From: Rhodanobacter sp. FDAARGOS 1247
Lineage (GTDB): Bacteria > Pseudomonadota > Gammaproteobacteria > Xanthomonadales > Rhodanobacteraceae
Reading direction: 5' to 3'
NCBI RefSeq assembly: GCF_016889805.1
Contig: NZ_CP069535.1
Span: 806,001 to 870,000 of the forward strand
DNA length: 64,000 bases
Positions 1-12,415 of the stretch are shown in pieces; the first letter of the stretch is position 1; the number at the start of each line of letters is the position of its first letter. Under the pieces are notes generated by a model that did no database searches, had not been told where the DNA came from, and worked only from the letters and a program-made list of their open reading frames with translations. Position numbers and translations under genes: made by a program.

Positions 1-1
1 C

Positions 2-1813
2 TACATGGCGCTGCTGCGCCCCAACGCCGGTGTGGCCGCCGCCACGGTGGCGGCCGAGGTCGACACGCGCCTGCACGCGATGTACGTCGCGCTGGGCAAC
101 GATGACTGGAAGCGTGCCCACTTCGGCGCGCAGCCGTTCAGTGCCTGGCAGCATGCCGATGCCGGACACGTGCTGACGCTGTTCCTCGCCAGTGCGCTGT
201 TCGTGTTGCTGATCGCCCTGGTCAACCTGACCAACCTGATGCTGCTGCGCGCGCTGTCGCGCAGCCACGATGCCGCGGTGCGCGGTGCACTGGGCGCACC
301 GATGTCGCGGCTGGCGCTGCCGGCGCTGGCCGAAGCGCTGCTGGTCGGCGTCGTCGGTGCGCTGGTCGGCATGTTGCTGGCGGTGGTCGGCCTCGGCGCC
401 CTGCAAAGCCGCATGCCGGCGGAGTGGTTGCCGAATGGTCGGCTGCATTTCGATGCCGCGACATGGCTGCTGGCCCTGCTGGTCGGGCTGGGCGGCGCGC
501 TGCTGGCCGCGGCGCTGGGTCTGTGGCGCGGGCGCCGCGCCACCGGGATCGACGAACTGCGCGAAGGCGGACGCGGCGGGCTGGGCTCGCACAGCGGTCG
601 GCTGGGCCGCGTGCTGGTGGTGGCCCAGGTGGCTCTGGCGACCGCGCTGCTCAGTGCCGCGGGCCTGTTCCTGCACACGCTGTACGACGCCGCGCGCACG
701 CCGCTGGGTTTCGACAGCGACGGCATCCTCACCTTCGAGCTGGCGCCGGTGCTGGCCGACTATCCCGACGCCGCCGCAGTGGAGCGTCTGTCGACGCGCG
801 TGCTTGAACGTCTGCGCGCGATACCCGGCGTGACCACGGTGACCTCCACCACCAATCTTCCGGCGGACCTGTGGAGCGGCCAGTTCAACCTCGGCGGCCT
901 GCACCTGCCCGGTAGCGGGGAAATGTTCAACACGCAGTACCGCGGCGTCGGCCCCGACTTCTTCGCGCTGTTCGGCATCGCGACGCATGAGGGGCGCACG
1001 TTCGGTCGCAACGATATCCGCGGCGGCGAGCCGGTGGCGATCATCAACCGGGCGATGGCGCAGAAGCACTATGGTGGCCAGGCCCTCGGCAAGCTGATCC
1101 AGCGCGGTGAACGCGGCGACCATGCCGGACTGTGGTCGGCGCGGATCGTGGGCGTGGTCGGCGATACCAACCAGTTCGGTCCGCTGGAAGAACAGCCGGA
1201 AGTGCTGTACGTGCCGCTGGCGCAGATGACCGACAACGCCATGGCGATTTTCCGCAGCTTCGAGCCGATGCGCTTCGCGCTGCGCGGTCATGGCGACCCG
1301 AACGCGTGGCGCGATGCGCTGGCCGCGGCGGTGGCCGCCGTCGCGCCGAACCAGCCGATCGCCAACGTACGCAGCATGCAGGGCATCGTGCGCAGCACCA
1401 CCGCCGACATGCGCCTCAACCTGTTGCTGGTCGGCATCTTCGCCGCACTGGCGCTGCTGCTCGCCGCGGCCGGCATGTACGCGGTGATGGCGGTGGCGGT
1501 GGCCGCCCGCGAACGCGAGTTCGGCGTGCGCAGCGCGCTGGGCGCCTCGCCATGGCGGTTGATGCGACTGGTGCTGCGCGGCGGGCTGTGGCAGATCGGG
1601 CTCGGCCTGGTGCTGGGCGTCGGCCTCGCGCTGGGACTGTCCGGCGTGCTGCGCGCGGTGCTGGAAGACATCGGCCGCGGCGCGGTCGACCCGGTGGCCA
1701 TCGGCGGCGTCTGCGCGGTGCTGGCCGTGGCCGGTGTGCTGGCCTGCCTGGTGCCGGCGCTGCGTGCCGGCCGCGTTCATCCGATGCGCGCGTTGCGGGG
1801 GAGCAGGGAATGA
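2..1813 (+). CDS. ABC transporter permease, MacB/FtsX type (5' end outside the window)
   Basis: Inner-membrane permease of the MacB_PCD/FtsX class, which couples a cytoplasmic ATPase to periplasmic substrate handling. The frame is open to the left edge, so the start and the first membrane segment are probably missing; 603 residues are visible. A hydrophobic stretch near residues 55-80 is followed by RGALGA, a large periplasmic region lies between about 215 and 470, and the C-terminal membrane block carries EREFGVRSALGA near 505. The duplicated RxALGA motif is typical of permeases with two FtsX domains. It overlaps the next permease gene by four bases (ATGA), so the two are co-transcribed. The partner ATPase is not in view and probably lies upstream. 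The substrate cannot be told from the sequence. Confidence 0.85.
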   Translation, partial: YMALLRPNAGVAAATVAAEVDTRLHAMYVALGNDDWKRAHFGAQPFSAWQHADAGHVLTLFLASALFVLLIALVNLTNLMLLRALSRSHDAAVRGALGAPMSRLALPALAEALLVGVVGALVGMLLAVVGLGALQSRMPAEWLPNGRLHFDAATWLLALLVGLGGALLAAALGLWRGRRATGIDELREGGRGGLGSHSGRLGRVLVVAQVALATALLSAAGLFLHTLYDAARTPLGFDSDGILTFELAPVLADYPDAAAVERLSTRVLERLRAIPGVTTVTSTTNLPADLWSGQFNLGGLHLPGSGEMFNTQYRGVGPDFFALFGIATHEGRTFGRNDIRGGEPVAIINRAMAQKHYGGQALGKLIQRGERGDHAGLWSARIVGVVGDTNQFGPLEEQPEVLYVPLAQMTDNAMAIFRSFEPMRFALRGHGDPNAWRDALAAAVAAVAPNQPIANVRSMQGIVRSTTADMRLNLLLVGIFAALALLLAAAGMYAVMAVAVAAREREFGVRSALGASPWRLMRLVLRGGLWQIGLGLVLGVGLALGLSGVLRAVLEDIGRGAVDPVAIGGVCAVLAVAGVLACLVPALRAGRVHPMRALRGSRE

Positions 1814-4224
1814 TCGTGCGTGAATTTCGCGGTGCTTGGCGGCGGTTGCTGGCGCGGCCGGGTTACACCTGTCTGTCGACCGGCATGCTGGGCGTCGGCC
1901 TGGGCGTGTTGCTGTTTCTGTTCAGCCTGATCGACACCCTGGTCCTGCAGCCGTTGCCGTTCCCGCATGCCGATCGCCTGCTGGCGATCGGCGAGGTGCA
2001 CGACAACGGCAGCGGCATCGGCGATATCGAGAGCAGCCAGTACCTCGACCTGCATGGCCGACTGCAGGGACTGGATGAGGATGGTGCCTATGCATCGGTC
2101 GGCCTGGGCATGGACCATGGCAACGGCACCAGCTTTTACAGCGGCACCTTGTGGACCTCGTCGATGATGGATCTGCTCGGCGTCAAGCCGTTGCTGGGGC
2201 GCGGCTTCGGCGCGGCCGACGACGTGCCCGACGCCGCCCCGGTGGTATTGATCGGCGAGACCTTGTGGCGGCACGAGTTCGACGCCGACCCCGCGGTGAT
2301 CGGGCGTGCCGTGCGCGTCAATGGCGAATGGGCGACGGTGGTGGGCGTGCTGCCGGCGGCATTCGGCTTTCCGGGTGTCAGCCAGCTGTGGATGCCGCTG
2401 CAACCTCGCGCAGGGCAGCACGATTCCGTGTACATGGCCGGGCGGCTCAAGCCCGGTGTCAGCCTGGTCCAGGCGCGTTCGCAGCTGGGTGCGCTGGACG
2501 GCCAGCTGCGGCAGCGGTCGAAGTCGTGGCAGATGCAGCGGGCCCTGACGGCCAAGCCGCTGGCGGTGAGTTTTGCGCCCGAAGACATGCTGCGCTGGGT
2601 CTGGCTAATGTTCGCCGCCGCCGCGCTGGTGTTGCTGCTGGCCTGCGTCAACGTGGCCAATTTGCAACTGGTGCAGACCCTGAGCCGGCGTCGCGAGCTG
2701 GCCTTGCGCAGTGCGCTGGGCAGCAGCCGTGGCCGGCTGATGCTTGGCGTGCTGGCGGAGAGCCTGATGCTCGGCATGATGTCGCTGGCCCTGGCGCTGC
2801 CGATCGTGCACTGGGGCAATCGCTGGATCATTTCCGCCTACATGACGGCGGACCGGCAGGCTCCCGGCTTCCAGCACTTCGGCATCAGCGGCGGCGTGCT
2901 GATGTTCGCTGTCGCCGTGGCGTTTTTCACCACGGCGCTGGCCGGACTGATACCGGCGTGGCGCGCCTCGCACGCCGACATGCAGGATGCGTTGCGCGAA
3001 GGCAGCAAGGGATCGGGCGGCGCGTTCGCGCGTATCGCCAAAAGCCTGGTGGTGATGGAAATCGTGCTGACCGTGGTCTTGCTGGTCGGCGCCGGCACCT
3101 TCGTGCGCTCGCTGAATCAGCTGCTGGCGGTGCCCGCGGCCGGCGGTGGCGATGCCAGCCATGTGCTGACCGCCGAGGTGGCGCTGCCGCCGAAAGCGTA
3201 TGCGAAGGACGAGCAGCGCATCCGCTTCTTCAACACGCTGGCCGAACGCCTGCGCGCGGACCCGCAGGTGCTGGATGCCACGGCCGCCAACACCGTGCCC
3301 GGTGCGCGGCTGGGCAGCCACGAAATGATCGGCGCGAAGGGAAGGTCACGTCCGTCCGGCGGCTGGACCGAAGCGCAGATGGGTATCGTCGACGGGCACT
3401 TCCTCGACACCTACGGCGTGCACCTGCTGTCCGGCCGGTTCTTCGATACGCGCGATCGTGCCGGCAGCCAGCCGGTCGCGGTGATCGATCACAAGACCGC
3501 CGTCGCACTGTGGCCTGGCCAGGAGGCGGTGGGTCAATCGCTGGTGCTCTATCCCGAGCAGCCGTGGGCGACCACCGTCACCGTGGTCGGCGTGATCGAG
3601 CCGCTGCAGCTGGATACCCAGATGGAGCGATCGGTGCCGGGATTCCTGGTACCGCTGCAGCAGTCGCAGGGGATGTCGCCGCTGGCCGCCGTTGGCCTGG
3701 CCGTGCGCACGCGGGCGGATGCCCATGCCTACGGGCCGCGCCTCACGGCACTGGTGCGCAGCGTGGATGCGCAGGCCGCGGTGCACTACGTGCACAGCCA
3801 GTCGCACCTGATGGCTTCCGGACGGATCGGCTTGCTGGTGCTGACCCAGGTGTTCAGCGCGCTGGGTCTGATCGCGCTGCTGCTCGCGGCTGCCGGACTG
3901 TATGGCGTGCTGGCCTTTTCGGTGGCGCAGCGCACGCGGGAATTCGGGATACGCCGCGCGATCGGTGCGGGCAACGCCGCCATCGTGCGCGAGGTCGCGC
4001 GGCAGTTGCTGTGGCAGCTGGGCCTTGGGCTGGGCATCGGTCTGCTGCTGGCGTGGCCGTGGTCGGGCCTGCTGGCCGACCCCAACCTGCACACGCAGGC
4101 GTATGACATGCGGGTGTTCGTGCCGGTGCTGCTGGTGGTGGTGCTGGTGGCGATGTTTGCGTCACTGGTGCCGATGATTCGCGCGTTGCGCGTGGCGCCG
4201 GCCATTGCGCTGCGCTACGACTGA
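1810..4224 (+). CDS. ABC transporter permease, MacB/FtsX type (ADOP-like)
   Basis: Second permease of the pair, 804 residues. The ATG at 1810 overlaps the TGA of the previous gene and gives the expected N-terminus, with a membrane helix at about residues 20-45 (GMLGVGLGVLLF). A MacB-like periplasmic domain follows, then a first FtsX block (LALRSALGS near 297) with further helices, a second periplasmic part, and a C-terminal FtsX block with EFGIRRAIGA near 710 and two more helices. Full-length permeases with two FtsX repeats are common in tandem in gammaproteobacteria and acidobacteria. Together with the first permease it could form a heterodimeric exporter or envelope-remodelling complex. The substrate is unknown; the adjacent two-component pair may regulate it (inference from position only). 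Confidence 0.85.
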   Translation: MIVREFRGAWRRLLARPGYTCLSTGMLGVGLGVLLFLFSLIDTLVLQPLPFPHADRLLAIGEVHDNGSGIGDIESSQYLDLHGRLQGLDEDGAYASVGLGMDHGNGTSFYSGTLWTSSMMDLLGVKPLLGRGFGAADDVPDAAPVVLIGETLWRHEFDADPAVIGRAVRVNGEWATVVGVLPAAFGFPGVSQLWMPLQPRAGQHDSVYMAGRLKPGVSLVQARSQLGALDGQLRQRSKSWQMQRALTAKPLAVSFAPEDMLRWVWLMFAAAALVLLLACVNVANLQLVQTLSRRRELALRSALGSSRGRLMLGVLAESLMLGMMSLALALPIVHWGNRWIISAYMTADRQAPGFQHFGISGGVLMFAVAVAFFTTALAGLIPAWRASHADMQDALREGSKGSGGAFARIAKSLVVMEIVLTVVLLVGAGTFVRSLNQLLAVPAAGGGDASHVLTAEVALPPKAYAKDEQRIRFFNTLAERLRADPQVLDATAANTVPGARLGSHEMIGAKGRSRPSGGWTEAQMGIVDGHFLDTYGVHLLSGRFFDTRDRAGSQPVAVIDHKTAVALWPGQEAVGQSLVLYPEQPWATTVTVVGVIEPLQLDTQMERSVPGFLVPLQQSQGMSPLAAVGLAVRTRADAHAYGPRLTALVRSVDAQAAVHYVHSQSHLMASGRIGLLVLTQVFSALGLIALLLAAAGLYGVLAFSVAQRTREFGIRRAIGAGNAAIVREVARQLLWQLGLGLGIGLLLAWPWSGLLADPNLHTQAYDMRVFVPVLLVVVLVAMFASLVPMIRALRVAPAIALRYD

Positions 4225-4279
4225 TGCGCTCCTGCGCACCGGAGCCGATATGCTTTGCTGAACCCGTGAACGGAACGAC

Positions 4280-5675
<1,396 letters not shown>

Positions 5676-5683
<8 letters not shown>

Positions 5684-7034
5684 ACCCGTGACCAGGGCGT
5701 CATCGCGGCGCCGCGCGCGCATGCCCGCATTCGAGCGGCGCGTGCTGTCCGGCGGCTGGCTGGTGGCGTTGCCTGCGCTGGCGGCGCTGGCGATCGTGCT
5801 GTTGACGGGGCGGCCCGAGGTCGAACTGTGCTGGCTGCTCGCCGTCGCCGTGCTGGTGCTCACCGCGATGCTCGCCCGCTGGCAGCACCGGCGCGTGGTG
5901 TATCCGCTGTACACCCTGGTCGGCCTGCTCGAAGCGCTGCGCGAAGGTGACTACAGCCTGCGCGGGGTGAGTGGCGGCGCGCTGGGCGAGGCGATCTACG
6001 ACATCAACGCGCTGGCCGACCGGCTGCAGCGCGAGCGCCTGCAATCGGAGGATTCGGCGCGCCTGCTGGGCAAGACGCTGGCCTCGCTGGACAGCGCCGT
6101 GTTCGTGTTCGACAGCGATGTCCGCCTGCGCCTGCTCAATCCCGCCGCGCAACGCCTGCTCACCGGCGAGCGCCATGCGCTGATGGGCCGCCGCGCGGAC
6201 GAGCTGGGCCTCGATGCGCTGCTCGCCGCGCCATCGGCGCAAGTCGTGCGGCACGTGTTTCCCGGCCGCAGCGGCCGCTTCGAGATTCGCCACGCGCCGC
6301 TGCGCAACGAAGGCCGCAACGGCCAGCTGCTGGTCGTCAACGACGTCGGCCGCGCGCTGCGCGAGGAAGAGCGTCAGGCCTGGCAGCGGCTGCTGCGCGT
6401 GCTTGGCCACGAGGTCAACAACTCGCTGGCGTCGATCCATTCTCTGGCCGGCACGCTGGCGAGCCTGGTCGCGCGCGAACCGCTGCCCGACGACTGGCGC
6501 GAGGATGCCCGTGGCGGCCTGCAGGTGATCGGCAACCGCGCCGAATCGCTGGCCCGTTTCCTGGCCGGCTACAGCAAGCTGGCCGCGCTGCCGCCGCCGC
6601 AGAAGCGGAGCGTCGACCTGGCCGAGCGCATCGCGGCGGTGGCGCGGCTGGAGCAGCGCCTCGCGGTGCGGGTCGAAGACGGGCCGCCGCTGTCGCTGCA
6701 GGCCGACCCCGACCAGCTCGAACAGGCGCTGATCAACCTGCTGCGCAACGCCGTCGAGGCGAGCCTCAACGGCAAGGGCGAGGTGGTGATGCGCTGGCGC
6801 AGCGAGGGCGAGCGTGTGCTGATCGAGATCCTCGACGATGGCCCCGGCCTGCCCGGCAGCGACAACCTGTTCGTGCCGTTCTTCACCACCAAGCCCGGCG
6901 GCTCCGGCATCGGCCTGGCCCTGGTGCGGCAGATCGCCGAAGCACACGAAGGCGGCGTCAGCCTGGGCGCCCGCGAAGGCGCGCCCGGAGCCGTCGCCCA
7001 GCTGTGGTTGCCGCTGGAGCTGGCGCGCGACTAG
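5676..7034 (+). CDS. PAS-containing sensor histidine kinase, NtrY-like
   Basis: Membrane sensor kinase, 452 residues, partner of the preceding regulator; the genes overlap by 8 bases. Two hydrophobic helices (about 28-45 and 50-67) have almost no periplasmic loop between them, so sensing is probably intramembrane or cytoplasmic. A HAMP-like segment (about 70-120) and a PAS domain (about 128-225) follow. The phospho-acceptor H245 lies in LGHEVNNSLASI, and the ATPase domain has NLLRNAVEAS, DDGPGLPG and GGSGIGLALV. The chosen ATG at 5676 starts a short basic N-terminus before the first helix. The stop codon overlaps the stop of the convergent terC gene in a shared CTAG. The signal is unknown. 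Confidence 0.9.
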
Positions 7035-7795
7035 CCGGCGTCGCCGCCGGTGTACTTCTCGTGCAGCGCCACCGGCGCCACCTGCCGCTTCGCGCGCTGC
7101 CGAATCCACAGGTTGATCAGCTCCACGAACACCGAGAAGGCCATCGCGGCGTAGATGTAGCCCTTGGGAATGTGCTGGCCGAAACCGTCGGCCACCAGCA
7201 CCAGGCCGATCATGATCAGGAAGCTCAGCGCCAGCACCTTGACCGTGGGATGGCGCTCCACGAACTCGCCGATCGGCCGGGCAAACGCCAGCATGAAACC
7301 GATCGAGGCGAGGATCGCGGTGACCATCACCCAGCGCTCGTCGACCATGCCCACCGCGGTGATGATGGAGTCCAGCGAGAACACGATGTCGAGCAGCATG
7401 ATCTGCACGATCACGCCGCCGAACGTCGCGGTGGCGGCGCCCACCGTCACCTGCTCGCTGGCGCCTTCCAGCTTCTGGTGGATTTCGTGGGTGGCCTTGC
7501 CGATCAGGAACAGGCCGCCGCCGACCAGGATCAGGTCACGCCACGAGAAGGCGTGGCCGAACAGCGAGAACAGCGGCGCGGTCAGCCCGACGATCCAGGC
7601 GATCGCCATCAACAGGCCCAGCCGGGTGATCGCGGCCAGCACGATGCCGAGCCGGCGCGCCTTGTCCCGTTGCTCCGGCGGCAGCTTGCCCGCCAGGATC
7701 GAGATGAAAATGATGTTGTCGATGCCGAGCACCAGCTCCAGTGCGGTCAGCGTCGCGAGGGCGATCCAGATTTCGGGATTGGCCAGTGATTCCAT
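7031..7795 (-). CDS. TerC family integral membrane protein (probable Mn2+ exporter)
   Basis: 254-residue polytopic protein of the TerC/Alx/YkoY family. Signature acidic segments in membrane helices are visible: ELVLGIDNIIF near residue 20 and DIVFSLDSIITAVG in the middle, about seven helices overall. Several members are known or suspected to export manganese or to load metal into secreted enzymes. The leader carries a yybP-ykoY-type riboswitch, which independently supports a manganese role. The start is the ATG before LANPEIW, and the gene is convergent with the sensor kinase. Physiological function is inferred from family and riboswitch, not from unique residues. Confidence 0.9.
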   Translation of the reverse strand: MESLANPEIWIALATLTALELVLGIDNIIFISILAGKLPPEQRDKARRLGIVLAAITRLGLLMAIAWIVGLTAPLFSLFGHAFSWRDLILVGGGLFLIGKATHEIHQKLEGASEQVTVGAATATFGGVIVQIMLLDIVFSLDSIITAVGMVDERWVMVTAILASIGFMLAFARPIGEFVERHPTVKVLALSFLIMIGLVLVADGFGQHIPKGYIYAAMAFSVFVELINLWIRQRAKRQVAPVALHEKYTGGDAG

Positions 7796-7884
7796 GGGGA
7801 TCTCTTTGAGGTGGGTGGCTGCAGGACAGGGTGGTCGCGCGGTGGAGCCACGGCGTCAAAGGCGTTCGTGATGGACGCAGCTTC

Positions 7885-7992
7885 GCCGTGGGACGGCGAA
7901 GGTCTTGCTCGCAAACCTGGCGGTTTGCCGCTGCACCGGGGTCAAGCCCGTATTGACGGTGACAGCGAGTGGGAGCTACTCCCCTTCACGGC
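7885..7992 (-). promoter_or_regulatory. yybP-ykoY (manganese) riboswitch in the terC leader
   Basis: Read on the minus strand, the leader contains the two most conserved blocks of the yybP-ykoY class: AGGGGAGTAGC (about 7975-7985) and GCAAGACCTTCGCC (about 7895-7908). A GTCAAT...GCTTGAC arm lies between them. A closing stem is possible between GCCGTG (7987-7992) and CACGGC (7885-7890). The second strand also lies in an 8-bp hairpin, CTTCGCCG/CGGCGAAG (7894-7901 with 7881-7888), which would exclude the closing stem, as expected of a ligand-controlled switch. The aptamer sits about 90 bases before terC, matching the known pairing of this RNA with TerC/MntP-type exporters. Boundaries are approximate. 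Confidence 0.85.
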
Positions 7993-8017
7993 TGATGCTA
8001 GCACGCGTTCGTGCGCG

Positions 8018-8293
8018 TCACGCCGACATGCCTTCCCGCAGCGCCGCGATGCGTTGCGCCCGCGGCAGGCGTTTCCAGGCCATCTCCAGCCGCAGCGCGT
8101 CGCCGTGGCTGGCGACCCACACCCAGCCCAGCAACTGCCGCGGCGGATTGGAGCGGGTGAAGCGGGCGCCCTTGCCGGCGAGGTGCTTCGCGTAGCGCTG
8201 TGCGGGATCGCGGGCGATGCCGGTGTAGACGCGGCCATCGGCGCATTTGAGCAGGTAGACCGCCCAGGCGTCGGTGCCGGGGGCGTCGCTCAT
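8018..8293 (-). CDS. GIY-YIG nuclease superfamily protein (YhbQ/UPF0213 type)
   Basis: 91-residue single-domain protein. WAVYLLKCADGRVYTGI at residues 8-24 is the GIY-YIG motif in the VYLL...VYTGI form, followed by RYAKHLAGKGARFT, which carries the conserved arginine and histidine of the family. The start MSDAPGTDA was chosen because it gives the normal short leader and lies 4 bases after the GST gene, implying co-transcription. Small stand-alone GIY-YIG proteins are predicted DNA or RNA endonucleases; their role in cells is poorly known. Confidence 0.85.
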   Translation of the reverse strand: MSDAPGTDAWAVYLLKCADGRVYTGIARDPAQRYAKHLAGKGARFTRSNPPRQLLGWVWVASHGDALRLEMAWKRLPRAQRIAALREGMSA

Positions 8294-8297
8294 CCGC

Positions 8298-8927
8298 TCA
8301 GGCCCACTCGACCAGGCCTTCGACCGCACAGACCTGCTTCCACGACGGACGGGCCTTCAGTCGCGTGGCCAGTGCGGCCAGATGCGGCCAGCTCGTCGCG
8401 GGCCTTGGCATGTTGCGCGACCAGCGCATCAGCATCAGGACGTAGAGGTCGACGATGCCAAAGCGCTCGCCCAGCATGTACGGGCCTTGCGTGGCGAGGT
8501 GGGCATCGAGCTGCGACCAGCACTTCTCGATGCCGATGCGCGCGGCTTCCTTCACGGCATCGCTGGCGTCGGGCAGGTGGTCGCCGGGGTAGAACCACTG
8601 GCGGAACAGCGGCTGCAGCGCGTTGGCCAGGTGGAACATCCGCTGCAGGCAATCGGCACGTTGCGCGCTGGCCAGCGCAGGCGCCAGCGCGGCCTCGGGA
8701 TGCCGTTCGGCCAGCAGCATCGCCAGTGCCGCCGCTTCGCCATGCGGCACGCCGTCGATGACCAGGGTCGGCACCACGCCGTTCGGGTTCAGTGCGAGAT
8801 AGGCCGCGCTGCGTTGCTGGCCGGCGTCCAGGTCCACGCGCTCCAGCACGTGCGGCGCGCCGATTTCGAGCAGTACCAGATGCACCAGCATGCTGGCCGA
8901 ACCGGGGGAGTAGTAGAGCGTGTACAT
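8298..8927 (-). CDS. Glutathione S-transferase family protein
   Basis: 209 residues. An N-terminal thioredoxin-like domain starts MYTLYYSPGSASM; the serines near 8-12 are the likely glutathione-activating site of a beta-type or GstA-like enzyme. NPNGVVPTLV supplies the cis-proline, and GEAAALAMLLAERHP binds the glutamyl part of glutathione. The C-terminal half is the all-helical GST domain with FGIVDLYVL. The ATG at 8927 is preferred because the sequence upstream is a palindromic repeat that happens to stay open. The gene lies 4 bases before the GIY-YIG gene. The substrate is unknown. Confidence 0.87.
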   Translation of the reverse strand: MYTLYYSPGSASMLVHLVLLEIGAPHVLERVDLDAGQQRSAAYLALNPNGVVPTLVIDGVPHGEAAALAMLLAERHPEAALAPALASAQRADCLQRMFHLANALQPLFRQWFYPGDHLPDASDAVKEAARIGIEKCWSQLDAHLATQGPYMLGERFGIVDLYVLMLMRWSRNMPRPATSWPHLAALATRLKARPSWKQVCAVEGLVEWA

Positions 8928-8976
8928 GGCGAGGTCCGCGAATGAGTCAGCGGATGATACGACGGGGAAGCGGCGG

Positions 8977-9093
8977 CCCCCATCCGCCCTTCGGGCACCT
9001 TCCCCCGTTGCACGGGGGAAGGAAGCGGTGGGGCCTCGACGCATGCTTCCTTCCCCCGCCTGCGGGGGAAGGTGCCCGAAGGGCGGATGGGGG
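8977..9093. repeat. Intergenic inverted repeat with perfect 31-bp arms
   Basis: The arms at 8977-9007 and 9063-9093 are exact reverse complements, 31 bases each. The 55-base loop holds another CTTCCCCCG/CGGGGGAAG-type palindrome. The element lies between uup and the GST gene and may end uup transcription, although no T-run follows. The same short palindrome occurs inside murE near 24.6 kb, so this is a dispersed family. Confidence 0.85.
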
Positions 9094-9116
9094 GAAAGCT
9101 CTTCCCCCGACCCCAA

Positions 9117-10973
<1,857 letters not shown>

Positions 10974-11022
10974 CCGCCCATTGTAGCGGTAGCCGCGTCC
11001 TTGCTCGCGTTGGCAAGGCCCC

Positions 11023-11055
11023 AAAAGAAACGGGCCGCACAGGGCGGCCCGTTTC
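11023..11055 (-). terminator. Rho-independent terminator of metK
   Basis: A perfect 12-bp stem (11027-11038 with 11044-11055), GAAACGGGCCGC paired with its complement, has a 5-base loop. On the minus strand it is followed by TTTT. It sits about 20 bases after the metK stop and separates metK from uup. Confidence 0.85.
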
Positions 11056-11075
11056 ATGTCGCTGGAGGATGTCGC

Positions 11076-12275
11076 CTACTTCAGCTTCGCATCCTTGCGC
11101 AGCGCCTCGGCGCGGTCGGTCTTTTCCCACGAGAACGAGGTGAACTTGTTGCCGTTGGCGTCGACCAGGTCGCGCGGGGTGCGGCCGAAGTGGCCGTAGC
11201 TGGCGGTCTGCTGGTACATCGGGTGGATCAGGTCGAGCATCTGCAGGATGCCGAACGGACGCAGGTCGAAGTGCTTGCGGATCAGCTTCTCGATCTTCTC
11301 GTCGCTGATCTTGCCGGTGCCGAAGGTGGTGACCGAGATCGAGGTGGGATGCGCCACGCCGATCGCGTAGCTCACCTGCACTTCGCAGCGGTCGGCGATG
11401 CCGGCGGCGACGATGTTCTTGGCCACGTAGCGCGCGGCGTAGGCGGCCGAACGGTCGACCTTGGACGGGTCCTTGCCCGAGAACGCGCCGCCACCGTGAC
11501 GGGCCCAGCCGCCGTAGGTGTCCACGATGATCTTGCGGCCGGTCAGGCCGCAGTCGCCCACCGGCCCGCCGATCACGAACTTGCCGGTCGGGTTGATGTG
11601 GAACTTGGTGCCCTTGTGCAGCAGCTTGGCCGGCAGCACCGGCTTGAGGATTTCCTCGCGCACGGCCTCGATCAGGTCCTTCTGCTTCACGCTCGGGTCG
11701 TGCTGGGTCGACAGCACCACGGCGTCGATCGCGGTGGCGATGCCGTTCTCGTAGCGCAGGGTGACCTGGCTCTTGGCGTCCGGGCGCAGCCACGGCAGCG
11801 GCGAGTTCTTCTTCTTGCGCACCTTGGCCTGCTGCTCGACCAGGCGGTGCGAGTAGTAGATCGCGGCGGGCATGAAGTCCTTCGTTTCATTGGTCGCGTA
11901 GCCGAACATCAGGCCCTGGTCGCCCGCGCCCTGTTCTTCCGGCTTCTTGCGGTCCACGCCCTGGTTGATGTCGGGCGACTGCTTGCCGATCAGGTTGATC
12001 ACGCCGCAGGTGGCGCCGTCGAAGCCGACGTCGCTGGAGTCGTAGCCGATGTCCAGGATCACCTTGCGGGTGATCGCTTCCAGGTCGATCCACGCATCGG
12101 TGGTGATCTCGCCGGCGACGATCGCCACGCCGGTCTTGACCATGGTTTCGCAGGCCACGCGGGCGCGCGGGTCCTGCGCGACGATCGCGTCGAGGACGGC
12201 GTCGGAGATCTGGTCGGCAACTTTGTCCGGATGGCCTTCGGAGACCGATTCGGAGGTGAACAGGTAGTTGGACAT
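11076..12275 (-). CDS. metK: S-adenosylmethionine synthase
   Basis: Makes S-adenosylmethionine from methionine and ATP. 399 residues, full length for the bacterial family. Visible signatures are [15 protein letters not shown] at the N-terminus, [12 protein letters not shown] near residue 120 (the hexapeptide region), and [18 protein letters not shown] with the phosphate-binding residues near 270. AGGGAT lies about 10 bases before the ATG. It has its own terminator and a 140-base gap from dusB, so it is probably transcribed separately. No known SAM riboswitch was recognised in the leader. Confidence 0.98.
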   Translation of the reverse strand: MSNYLFTSESVSEGHPDKVADQISDAVLDAIVAQDPRARVACETMVKTGVAIVAGEITTDAWIDLEAITRKVILDIGYDSSDVGFDGATCGVINLIGKQSPDINQGVDRKKPEEQGAGDQGLMFGYATNETKDFMPAAIYYSHRLVEQQAKVRKKKNSPLPWLRPDAKSQVTLRYENGIATAIDAVVLSTQHDPSVKQKDLIEAVREEILKPVLPAKLLHKGTKFHINPTGKFVIGGPVGDCGLTGRKIIVDTYGGWARHGGGAFSGKDPSKVDRSAAYAARYVAKNIVAAGIADRCEVQVSYAIGVAHPTSISVTTFGTGKISDEKIEKLIRKHFDLRPFGILQMLDLIHPMYQQTASYGHFGRTPRDLVDANGNKFTSFSWEKTDRAEALRKDAKLK

Positions 12276-12415
12276 CGCGGTCTATATCCCTTTGTTCGGA
12301 TAGAAAGATAAATGAAGTCGGGCATGATACATCCCCGCTCCGGGTTTTGCAGCTTGCGCCGATTTCCGTCCCTGCGGGGTTAGGCGCGTGTTCAGCCGTC
12401 TGGACGGCTGCGGGT

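Noticed and set aside
4225..4279. Sigma-54 promoter before the NtrC-type gene
   Set aside because: No GG-N10-GC pair with acceptable flanking sequence was found in the gap.
8977..9093. CRISPR-like array
   Set aside because: The repeated words form one inverted repeat, not regularly spaced direct repeats, and no cas genes are near.
12276..12415. SAM or SAH riboswitch upstream of metK
   Set aside because: None of the conserved cores I know could be found; only a simple hairpin after dusB is present.
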